From Drosophila pseudoobscura (taxonomy: Eukaryota > Arthropoda > Insecta > Diptera > Drosophilidae), in assembly GCF_009870125.1 (NCBI RefSeq), contig NC_046679.1, positions 31,000,001-31,064,000 on the forward strand: 64,000 bases of DNA, read 5' to 3'. Of the stretch, positions 36,601 through 44,443 are shown one piece after another (the stretch's first letter is position 1; each line of letters begins with the position of its first letter). The notes under the pieces are model-generated. The model was not told where the DNA came from. It saw nothing but the letters and a program-made list of their open reading frames with translations, and searched no databases. The position numbers and the translations under genes were made by a program.

Positions 36601-39600
36601 CAAAACACTTTCGCGGGTCTGCGTCCCCATGTTGCCTGGCGCATAAATCACCCAACACCAGCCGCACCACCAGCTCTGCCATTTGCCTGACTGATGATGA
36701 GCCCCACCTCGCTGACAATAGCCCGTCAAGTGTTGTCTTCTTAGTGTCTGTCGCCACCCACACACGGACACGGAAGTGTCCCCTGAATGCCCCATGTTGT
36801 ACATGTGCTCCAAAATAGTTTGGTGAAGAGTCTATGGGGATTTCGATGGAAATTGAGCGAGATACAGATAATAGAATGCTAGGATAAGATAGCTTTTGCA
36901 TGAGATATAAAAGACACAACAGATAAAAGATAGAAAGCATACCACAGCTTGTCAGAGCACAAAATGCGTCAGAATCAAGTCATAAATAATAGTAGATGAT
37001 CAATAAATGATAAAAGTATTACGCGTCATGCAGCAGCGCTCTTCGGTCTGCCGAATGGACTACTTTCAAGCAGCTTACTACCTTCTTCCTCTTTCCCAAT
37101 CCAATGTTTTATAGAGTATCACCAGATCCCCCTTTGCCTTGGCTCCACCATTTCCTCTGCTGCCTGAAAAATTTGTACAATAAATTTGTTGGCCGCCGCA
37201 GTCTGGCCACCACAACCCAACACAATCCTAGCACCACGAGAGCTATCTGTATCTGTATCTGTATCTGTGACGTAGCCAGAGCGTGGAAATGTTTGTGTAA
37301 AATTAATTTATTGTATTATGTGAGAATAGTGATATAATAGAGTGTGCTCTGAGGAATTAAACATGTTGAAATTTTTCGTTTATTAATCATGATCTCCAGG
37401 GATTATCATTGATGCAATTTTCGGAATCAATTTACAAGCATTTTGGGGCTGAAAAAAAGCCCCTTTGAAGTGAGAAGAACAGTTCTTTTGATTCCAAAAT
37501 ATAATTGGAGCGCCTTCGCTTTCCTTTCCCCAAACAAAGACAGCTTTTGTGGGGCAGCAGAGACTTTAAATATTTGGACAGGGAATTTAGTCAAAGACTC
37601 GCCATTGATTATAAATAATAATGTGAAAGATCTAGTATTTAAAAAGGCAATTAACACGCCTAACCCTCGCCGTCGGAGAGTGACAGTGAAAGTAAAACCC
37701 AAACATGTCTTGGGGTTCGATGCGGGGCTTGGGTCTCTCTCTCCGAGCCACTTCATCAGCGTGCAGCATGCAGCTATGAAAGACGTGCCGTAAATTAAGT
37801 TATCAAAAAAGAGTGTCGGAAGCTTTTAGCATCTTGCAAGCCTCACTTTTGGACTTCACTCAACTTCACACCTCGCTGTGGCATCGCATCGCACCACGCA
37901 CTAAATCAGTCGCATAATTGGTGCCCCGTCTGGGGGGAGAGTACTCTCCATATATCATCATGAAAATATGCACGCCCCATGCCCCATGGCCCATGCAACA
38001 AGCCAAGGGATCGGGTTCGGGCTGCCACTCCAGCACCGTTAGCCGCTTCAGCAATTTTTCGTGGCAACTGCAACTGCAACTGGCGTTGAGCCTCTGTCTC
38101 TGTCCGAGACCCCTCTGACTTTTGGAGGTCAACTGGTTGATGAGGCTGCCTGAAGATCGGGCTATGAAGATGTGGCTGCCACATGGGGGCTCGAGGATGT
38201 GGCTCAAAGTAGAGTTAAACAAGAGGCTTGCATATGACTCAAGACGGGCCTCAAGGTAGAGCTAAAGATGGAGCTAAAGATGAGGTATCAATGGGAGGTA
38301 AAAAGCTGAAAGATGAGCCTCAAAGTAGAGCAAAAGATGAGCCTCCAACTGGAGATAAGGATGGAGCTAAATATGAGGTATAAAAGTTGGTGGAAAAGAT
38401 GGGCTTCAAAGTGGAGCAAAAGATGAGCCTCCAACTGGAGCTAAATATGAGGCATAAATGGCAGCTAAAGAGCTGAAAGACAAGCTTAAAGTTTGAGCAA
38501 AAGAGGAAGCTGAAAGTTGAAATTGACGGCATGGAAAATGCATTTAACTCGGTAATTTTTATAAATTTTGAACAGCTTTATTTTGACAGTCAGGTGTCCC
38601 TATCCGTTAACTAATTTAGCTGCCTTTCCATTAAGCTATTTACTCCAAGATTTACTCCGAATTCATGCCAACGCTTTACCCAAATAAACCCCACTCTTTA
38701 CCAAGAAATTCCCCGCCAAACTCTTTCCTCACACTTGAGATTTTATCATCATTGTATCATGATTCTTGCATGTCATATCACAAGCAATCTTTCTCCTATC
38801 AAGGCCACTCCCCCAGAAGCTTGGTAGGCACCAGCGTGATTTTGGTTGCACTTTGTACAATTTACAGGTCATAAAGCCCTCACTCACCCACTAATAAACA
38901 CAAATTGCCTCCGGATTTGGTGGCTTTGCTGTCCCAAAAAGAAAATAGAAGAGTGAGAGTGCACTATAAAAATCTTGCTCACTCAAATTAAGTCTTATAA
39001 AAAAGCTCTTCTATAGAGTAATTTCAATCTTATCGCACTTCAGTCTCATCGAGTCCAAAATCAAATTAACACCTGAAAGATACACCACAAGCGAAAGATA
39101 CTCTGGGGACAAGTAAAACGAAATCCGGCCACAATCTAGTCGGCATCTCTCTGGTGTCCGCCTCCTGATGTCTCAATGTTGTACAACAAGTTTTTTGTTT
39201 TTTGGTTGTTTTTTTCGGGGGGCTACTTATCAGCGATTGCAAATTGGCCCCCAAAAAAAAAAGAGTGAATGAAAATGAAGCGGTAAATTAATTCGGTTAC
39301 AAAAAGTTATGCAAATCATGATCACAATCGCCATCAAGAGGGGGGGAAAGAACACTATACTACACCTCTTTGGGGTCTGAGTCATACGCATATTTCCCCA
39401 GAGAGAGGTAATCAGGCCGAGCGGTTCATTAAAGCAAAAGATTTATGCCCTTTAGCCTCCACTAAAGAATTTATATGCCAAATAATACAAAGCGCTCCTC
39501 CATTCGTTTGGGGGTGCTCTCTGTAGTCCAAGGCACACAAAGAGTATTGCCAAATCAAGTGTCTAACTTAATGATCCTCAACATAAACAGAGGCACCAAA

Positions 39601-41281
39601 AAACTATGTAGGAAATGTAGCATTTTGTAGGCAGGTAATTTGTGGTTTTAGAGGGTATTTTGGGCTACAGGGCTGTATGTAACAGAAGGGAGTAGAGTTT
39701 GAGGAAGGCTTTCTGAGAGTGCTATCAGAGCTGGAAGAACCCTTCTTTGTATGAAGACTTCTGTCGAGATAAAAGCACTAACTTTAGCTACATGTTACTC
39801 GTTTGAATTTAAAAGATATATAGCTCTTCGTTGGTAGAATGGTAGGCATGGGTATTAGCTACCTAATGGCCAAAAATCATTACGATCGCATCAGTTTTAC
39901 AGTCTTAGATTGTATCAAGAAATATCCTCTACTCGATATCGTTTTACTCCCATTTTAGCCCCGAATTCGTTTTATTAATATATATATACTCTTTGATAGA
40001 ATGGTTTCAATAGTATATGTATATCTATCTATCTTTCAATAATCATAGCAATCCTCCAGGTAGTCAGGTATTATACCTCTAATTTATATATTAAAAAATC
40101 CCACTATCCCAAACTATTATAGGGCATCTTCTGGTCTTAATCTTCAGCTCTGGCATTCGTTCATCTTATGATTTTTTTTGGCGGATTTTGGGTGCGTGTT
40201 ACGCAGGCCTCTCCGGTCCTCCACCGAAGCGTTTTATGAGAACTTTCAACCTATAGAAACACACACAGATACACAGATATATATAGGTATGTATCTGCTT
40301 GTGGGCTTGTGTGGGCGTGTATTATTTTTTGATATTCGAAATATTTCATATGAACCATAAGGCATTAGGTTATTTGGTTGTTTATTTAGACCAAAAAGAA
40401 GCAAAACCAAATATAAAACATATTCAAAAAGATAACCAAGTGAATGATCTAACACTTTGAGGATGGTAGAAGTATAAGATATGGCAGTACTCACTGTATT
40501 CACTCTGCTCGTCTTGGGTGCCGTTGACAGTGCCGTCGCGTAGGAGTTGCAAGATGCGATTCTTGATGTACAACTGGATCTTTCGGGAGGTCCAGGCCAG
40601 ATGCGATTGGGGCACTGTGGAGCGTTCGTTACGATCCAGATTGTTGATGGGACTATTGCTATTGTTACTGTTACTGCTACTGCTACTTATGTTTAGATTA
40701 CTTCTAGAGTTATTCAGTCTTTTCGATTTCGAACCAATGAAATTGTTATTATTATTATTATTATTATTATGATGCTTTTTCTGCTGATGTCTAAGGCTTC
40801 TTTCGGTGCGCGATAGCACCGCCAGATGTTCGCTGGGAGCCCCCGCAGAGATGACAAATCCCAAAGGCTCCTCCACCTGATCATCATCCTGTTCCTGATC
40901 ATAGGATTGTGATGTGGTTTCTACTGTTGTTGTTGTTGTTGTTTCTTCTTCTGTTGTTGTTGTTGTTGTTTGTATGGCAGTTTTTTGTTGCATTTTTGTT
41001 AAACTCTGATTAAATTCAGCATTAATACTTTGATTTGTTGATTGATTTATTACACTCACTAATTGATTACGACTATGATCACTTTGTAGATAATTACTAT
41101 TACTAAACCGAGTACTATTTGAATGGCTGTTATTGTTAGTGTTGATTGTTTGTTGGTTCGATATCGTTGTTAGAGCCATCGGCATCGCAAATACCAAGCA
41201 GCCCTGCCAGGCAATGATACACGAAAGGAGGGCGCCCAGCAGCGCCAGGGCCCTCCAGTCCAAGCGCAGGTTTATTCGCAT
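5651..41281 (-). CDS. bnl: branchless (bnl), secreted FGF ligand, full coding span
   Basis: The coding sequence joins, in transcript order, 41281-40495, 9889-9786 and 6967-5651. The total is 2208 nt and encodes 735 residues; the D. melanogaster protein is about 770. Bnl is the secreted FGF that activates the receptor Breathless to steer tracheal branching. Domains in order: signal peptide about 1-32; Ser/Asn/Thr-rich prodomain with N-glycosylation sequons; RTER and RSLR furin-type sites at 158-164; FGF beta-trefoil core from about 233 to 365 across all three exons; a basic, Ser- and Pro-rich tail; an acidic C-terminus. Intron 1 is phase 1 and 30,605 nt, intron 2 is phase 0 and 2,818 nt. Both have GT-AG ends and preserve the frame. 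The start is the only in-frame ATG before the hydrophobic signal. Known biology: bnl transcription is dynamic and hypoxia-inducible, in keeping with the huge noncoding territory. Confidence 0.96.
7926..8052 (+). repeat. G-rich tandem tracts with G-quadruplex potential
   Basis: Three G5 runs separated by CA lie at 7926-7944. A second block has G4 at 8020, G5 at 8026, G5 at 8040 and G6 at 8047, with short TT-rich loops. The second block meets the usual four-run rule for a G-quadruplex on the plus strand, which is the template strand for bnl. Confidence 0.7.
9168..9196. repeat. (CGACAT)n minisatellite
   Basis: Between four and five copies of a six-base unit in bnl intron 2. Confidence 0.8.
9351..9390. 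repeat. Five tandem copies of GTGGCAGT
   Basis: Exactly 40 bases make five 8-base units; only the last base of the fifth copy differs. Confidence 0.9.
9786..9889 (-). CDS. bnl: bnl coding exon 2 (FGF core)
   Basis: This 104 nt exon completes Thr263 and encodes residues 264-297. It reads ILQRSTVDVGRIKLQ and then SVATCLYLCMDACGAVYGS, the conserved heart of the FGF fold with its cysteines. The acceptor (CTCCTGTTGCAG) is at 9890 and the donor (TCG then GTAAG) at 9785. Phases match exon 1 (1 nt left over) and exon 3 (phase 0). It is too short to show up as a long open frame but its sequence is unmistakable. Confidence 0.95.
10274..10300. repeat. (GGA)n microsatellite
   Basis: Nine GGA triplets in a row in bnl intron 1. 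Confidence 0.85.
12080..12153 (+). tRNA. tRNA-Thr (anticodon AGT), nested antisense in bnl intron 1
   Basis: This is a 74-base tRNA gene. The D arm has the usual TTAGTTGGTTAA loop. The anticodon stem CCTGT/ACAGG encloses CTAGTAA, with AGT at 12114-12116. The T stem GTGAG/CTCGC encloses TTCGAAT, and the discriminator is T. The acceptor strands GGCGCCG and CGGGGCC leave one G-G mismatch at the fourth pair. There is no intron and no CCA. It lies on the strand opposite bnl, about 2.2 kb into intron 1 from the acceptor side. A T6 run at 12181-12186 can stop Pol III. Confidence 0.95.
12181..12186 (+). terminator. Pol III terminator of tRNA-Thr
   Basis: This is the first run of at least six T after the tRNA, 28 bases past its end. 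The distance implies a longish trailer. Confidence 0.6.
14986..15180. repeat. Diverged 135 bp direct duplication, GATCG-rich
   Basis: A block starting ATTAGAGTTGCCATTGATCA occurs at 14986 and again at 15121. Both contain runs of TGATCGGTGATCG and end in GATCGATTCCTAAAGGT. Copies differ by substitutions and small indels. Confidence 0.8.
15984..16008 (-). repeat. (GACCCCA)n, G-quadruplex motif on minus strand
   Basis: C4 runs at 15984, 15991 and 15998 and a C3 at 16006 give four regularly spaced G runs on the minus strand, the sense strand of bnl pre-mRNA. Confidence 0.65.
16880..17520. repeat. ~250 bp tandem repeat with CACGTG in each copy
   Basis: The block CAAGTATCyTAAwGTCGAsC followed by CACGTG recurs with CACGTG at 16988, 17237 and 17492, spacings of 249 and 255 bp. 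Between the cores, matching stretches can be followed: ACTTATGCTCTC, AAGAAGCC-like and GCAGTC-TTTCA-like segments, then AAACGAAAyrCAGTACC. The copies are clearly related but diverged. A further CACGTG sits at 17587. The repeat is in bnl intron 1, and HIF-type factors bind RCGTG cores. Confidence 0.75.
18936..18958. repeat. (ACGT)n palindromic microsatellite
   Basis: Nearly six copies of ACGT in a row. Every register is self-complementary, so it can extrude a hairpin. Confidence 0.9.
22140..22640. other. Extremely AT-rich block
   Basis: About 500 bases consist almost entirely of A and T with AATAAATA-type motifs, sharply unlike the flanks. No coding potential. It could act as a scaffold attachment or nucleosome-poor segment; this is inference. 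Confidence 0.6.
23335..23355 (-). repeat. (CAGCCC)n, G-quadruplex motif on minus strand
   Basis: A C3 run at 23335 and C4 runs at 23340, 23346 and 23352, each separated by two bases (AG), form a compact four-run motif on the minus strand. Confidence 0.65.
26490..27030. repeat. Four tandem copies of a ~161-168 bp unit with GCG-rich core
   Basis: The core CATAAACCGC (CAGAAACCGC in copy 2) recurs at 26506, 26674, 26835 and 26996. Each is followed by a short GCG-rich stretch and then TTTTTAAACGC (CTTTAAACGC in copy 1). The sequence between cores is AT-rich and shares CATAATTCTACAA-like blocks. Spacing is 168, 161 and 161. The GC-rich core is better conserved than the AT-rich remainder. Confidence 0.8.
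27264..27295. repeat. (CTCGTAC)n short tandem repeat
   Basis: About four copies of a 7-base unit, one with an extra C. Confidence 0.8.
29028..29068 (-). repeat. (CCCGC)n GC-rich tract, G-quadruplex motif on minus strand
   Basis: Six C3-C4 runs lie within 40 bases in an otherwise AT-rich intron. On the minus strand this reads as GGGGCGGGGCGGG twice, resembling Sp1/KLF GC boxes. Confidence 0.65.
30420..30880. repeat. Degenerate GATC-rich tandem array
   Basis: The phrase AAGTGATCTTCA or a close variant occurs at about 30423, 30609, 30752 and 30854. It is accompanied by ATGATC, TCAGAGCTCTATGTT / TCAGGACTCTATGTT and GATCAGTGAT blocks in the same order. The copies are 100-190 bp apart and strongly diverged. 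Confidence 0.6.
32908..32928 (+). repeat. Perfect (GGGCCT)3GGG G-quadruplex motif
   Basis: Four G3 runs are separated by identical CCT loops on the plus strand. Confidence 0.8.
33081..33105 (-). repeat. (CCCCGTG)n, four C4 runs, G-quadruplex on minus strand
   Basis: C4 runs at 33081, 33088, 33095 and 33102 with three-base loops give a strong four-run motif on the minus strand, 150 bp from the plus-strand motif at 32908. Confidence 0.8.
33585..33631. repeat. (CT)n microsatellite
   Basis: About 45 bases of nearly pure CT, ending in ACAG. The ending resembles a plus-strand splice acceptor, but no exon follows. Confidence 0.9.
33874..33912. repeat. (GGCTAT)n minisatellite
   Basis: Six to seven copies of a six-base unit in bnl intron 1. 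Confidence 0.9.
36481..36500. repeat. A20 homopolymer
   Basis: Twenty consecutive A. No source transcript is recognisable next to it, so I do not call a retroposed tail. Confidence 0.85.
38180..38500. repeat. Purine-rich degenerate tandem array
   Basis: GAGCTAAA(G/T)ATGAGG occurs at 38271, 38364 and 38438, with AAAGATGAGCCTC(C)AA blocks between. The plus strand is strongly biased to A and G over about 300 bases. Short in-frame pieces look protein-like but are interrupted by stops. Confidence 0.65.
40495..41281 (-). CDS. bnl: bnl coding exon 1 (signal peptide, prodomain, start of FGF core)
   Basis: This exon encodes residues 1-262 plus the first base of codon 263. The ATG is at 41281-41279. 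Residues 11-32 form the hydrophobic signal core. The prodomain has several NxS/T sequons, Thr-, Asn- and Ser-rich runs (poly-Asn at 172-180, poly-Thr near 105-119) and tandem furin-type motifs RTER/RSLR at 158-164. It ends with RKIQLYIKNRILQLLRDG (233-250) and NGTQDEQSEY, the start of the FGF core. The donor A|GTGAGT joins exon 2 to give SEY-T-ILQRS. Cleavage of D. melanogaster Bnl by Furin1 in this region is known; use of these exact residues is inferred. Confidence 0.95.
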
Positions 41282-41999
41282 CAAAGATCACAACTTACGG
41301 GAATTTCACAAGAGTCTTTTCCAGCTGCTGCTCCGCTCCGCTCCACACCACACCAATGCGTATATGAAATATCGTTGTTTCACCTCTCGTTTGTGGATCT
41401 CTCTCTCTTGCTCTCTCTGTGGGTATGTTTATAGTTTGCTTGGGCGCCACGCCCTTGAATATTGTTGAAACATATGAACCGAACGCCCCTTCGTTTAAAG
41501 AAATCTTTTTACTTTCGTTTTGGTTTCGTTTTTTTTTTCTCTTCTTTTTTTGGGTGTTTTTTTTTCGTGGAGTCTCTCTCTGTGTTTAAACGATTTTCAT
41601 TGGAAATTAGGTTATCATATCGTAGACGCGTTGAACACTTTTCAATTGCGGATCTTCATCTTCGTCTTCCCCGCTGATAATGCATCTTATCATCTTCAAT
41701 GACTTCCGTGTCATGCCAGAAGCAATTGACATCGCTTCCTGTCCTGCAAAGAGACCAAAAAAGATATACATATTCGATTACTGGCATTCAGTGTCCCAGG
41801 CAATAATTAATGGCCTTTCCTTTGGCTCTCCATCGAGTGGATTAAGGTATATGATCGTAAATTCTACACTTAAGCGTTTCTAATGCCATTTTTGACATTT
41901 TAATTAGTGTGTCCGTCCGATCTGTATATATATAGAGACCCCAACAGATTGGCGAGAGTCCCCTCATAGAACTGGCACAGTTTATTTTTGGTCAGATAC

Positions 42000-42330
42000 A
42001 ATTGTATCTCATCTCATCAAGAAGTTACATAAAGATACAGCTGCCCAAAGGGAGCGGAGCCGCAGTTACGCAAAGGAAAAAACACTTTCACCCAAAAACA
42101 GCAAAAACGAGAGGGAAATCTCACACGATTGTCGTCGGCAGGCAAATTGTTTAAAAATAAATACAAATTCGCAGCGGCAAAAACTGTGTCGAATTTGAAA
42201 ATAATCACGCACTAACTGCAGCACGGCAGAAGCGTGTGTATCTATGTATCTGAGAGATACGATTGCGCGACTGAGTGACGTTTGCCACTGCACTTAGACT
42301 CCCGGCGGCTCGGCTGCCCGCCTTTTTGGC
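42000..42330 (-). promoter_or_regulatory. Candidate bnl leader or proximal promoter
   Basis: Read on the minus strand, a GC-rich start (CACTCAGTCGCGCAATCG) contains the initiator-like TCAGTC. It is followed by an A/T-rich leader without ATG-rich content, about 1 kb upstream of the bnl start codon and in the same orientation. No TATA box is clear. This is a pattern-based guess. Confidence 0.3.
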
Positions 42331-44423
42331 ACGTGTTCAGCAAACCTACGCGCCGCTTCGTTTTCCTATGCAACATTTAAGTGCAACATGCAACAGGAAC
42401 AACAAATCAGACACCACTCATAATAGAAAATGTTAATTGCTTGCATGTCCTTACTGTCCGACGAGTTATGCAATGGCCCTTTGCGTTACAGATACCCAGC
42501 ACGCGTTTTAAAACGCACACAAAACGCGCAAAACTGTTGACAGCATTTACAGTCGTAAAAAATAGGGCATAAATCTCCAGAATAAATCACAAAAATTTAA
42601 ATAAATATTTTATAACAACAATTTGCAGAAGAAAGGCTTTCTTTCCTTTCCTTTCACCCAGTAACAGGGGTACATACGTATGTACGGGCTTGGCACACAT
42701 TTTGGCCGGTTCTCAAGACATTGTTTATGCCAGCAGCTGAATTTATGTTAAATTCTGGTAAGAGGAAGGGGAAGGGCCAGGCCACAGCCACCACATCCAA
42801 CAGAAGCGACAGCAGACATTAAAAGACTCCCAAAAAAAAGAAAAAAAAGATATAAAAATAAAACCCAAAGATGGAAATAAGCCAAATCCCTAGATAGACG
42901 TACTATAAAAATCACACCTTTGGGTGGCGGCATACAAAAACAATTTTTTGTATCTTTTTGGCTTTTACGACAGCCCCATCTGCCCCCACATAGGATGGAT
43001 CGGTTTCATCTGTCTGTCGCCCGCCGCAATACAACAAATTATGATCAACATCATCGTAAAAATTAATGAAAAAGGTCTGAGGAGTTCCATAATTACAGTG
43101 ATTGCTGGCCGATGTCCGAGAAAGCGAAAGTCTCTGGCCGCTCCTGGGGGGCTCCATATAATAGATGTGTGCTCCAAGATTCAACGTTTAACACTTCCAG
43201 GGGCAAGATCATTTAACTAGTGATTCGGTTGCGCATCCGTTATAAAACTGGATATTCACTTAACCTATTTTTAAGTGGCAAACACACAGGCAGGCAGGCC
43301 CCTAATCAAATTAATGTCCAAATCACACAGAAAACTGCGACATTCAAAGCCTCGAAGGAAAAAGCTTTATAATGAATGAACCCGAGAAGTGTGGCGGCAT
43401 CTTTGGTCAACGAATGAATTAATTTTATAATAAAAAATGTGTGCCACAGTGGTAGAAGAATGAGGATTCCAACCGAGAGCTGCTGTAGAGGGGCTTACAA
43501 TTTTTCTATAATTTTCCAGTACAATTTTGACTTATTTTCTTAACCAAAAATACCTTTGCTTGCTTTCCACTTTGATATAATAAAATAAATATTGGTAAAT
43601 ATTTTTCCCTAGAAATTCGATCACTTTTCAGCTGTATCCATCCCACTGTTTCCACTGAACGGCATTCCATTTGATAAATGAAACGAAAATCATCTTCGTG
43701 GCTTGACAACAAGTCACCCAAAAAAATCATAGCCGCCAACATAAACATAAATTCAAATTAGCCGTAGTACCAGTATCTCTATCTGCGGCAGCGACAAACA
43801 CCAGCTCAAAGGGGGGAGGGATGGGTCTAGTCATTGAACTGCTGCCCGACAAACTGATTAGCAAATTTCGTTTTAGTTTTTATTTTTTGTTGTTTTTATT
43901 TTCAGTGCCAAATTTATGCGTCTGACAGTCGCAGACAGATGCGGCAGGGTAGGATAGGTCTGGGTATCTCTTTTGGGAAAGTATCTATGGGATGGCGGCG
44001 ATAAATCTAAGCCTGGGGGCTGCGCAACTTAATTAGTTCACGTCAACCGCTTGGTTACGTTACAACAAAAAACAAAACAAAAACATAAAACAAAAGCGGG
44101 AAACACGCTCTCCGGACATTTATTACATGGCCTGAAAAATGTTAATTTTTATGTGATTTTATTTAAGCTTTTATTTGTTTCTTTTTTTTTGCTATAACAA
44201 ATACAGATGTTGATGGACTAATAAAATAAATATAAACATTAGTATAAATACTGTATCTATATAGTATTTTTTTCTAACAATCGCAAATTAAATGTAAACC
44301 CGTTTTTGGTTCGAAAGTGAAGGTTTTGAATTTTTTATTTTATTATATTTTATTTAAATTTAAGGCGTTTTAGTGGCGATGATTTATTCTGATTTGTTTG
44401 CCAAAAGTTCAACCAAAAGACCA

Positions 44424-44443
44424 CCCCCCCCCCCCCCCCCCCC
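44424..44443. repeat. C20 homopolymer with facing G-rich tract
   Basis: Twenty consecutive C are followed 37 bases later by G5-T-G6-A-G5 at 44481-44498. The two tracts are complementary and could pair, and the G tract could also form a quadruplex. Homopolymer lengths are prone to sequencing error. Confidence 0.75.

Larger units (their letters stand above)
9890..40494 (-). other. bnl: bnl intron 1 (phase 1, 30,605 nt)
   Basis: The donor GTGAGT is at 40494-40489 and the acceptor CAG ends at 9890. The intron contains a plus-strand tRNA-Thr gene (12080), a GATCG-rich duplication (14986), a ~250 bp repeat with CACGTG cores (16.9-17.5 kb), an AT-rich block (22.1-22.6 kb), a ~161 bp repeat (26.5-27.0 kb), a GATC-rich repeat array (30.4-30.9 kb), a purine-rich array (38.2-38.5 kb) and scattered microsatellites and G-quadruplex motifs. 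In 9,890-12,079, 12,200-14,980, 17,600-22,100, 22,700-26,400, 31,000-38,100 and 38,550-40,490 I see only unannotated noncoding DNA and small simple repeats, with no convincing gene. Developmental and hypoxia enhancers of bnl would be expected here; none is proven by sequence alone. Confidence 0.9.
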
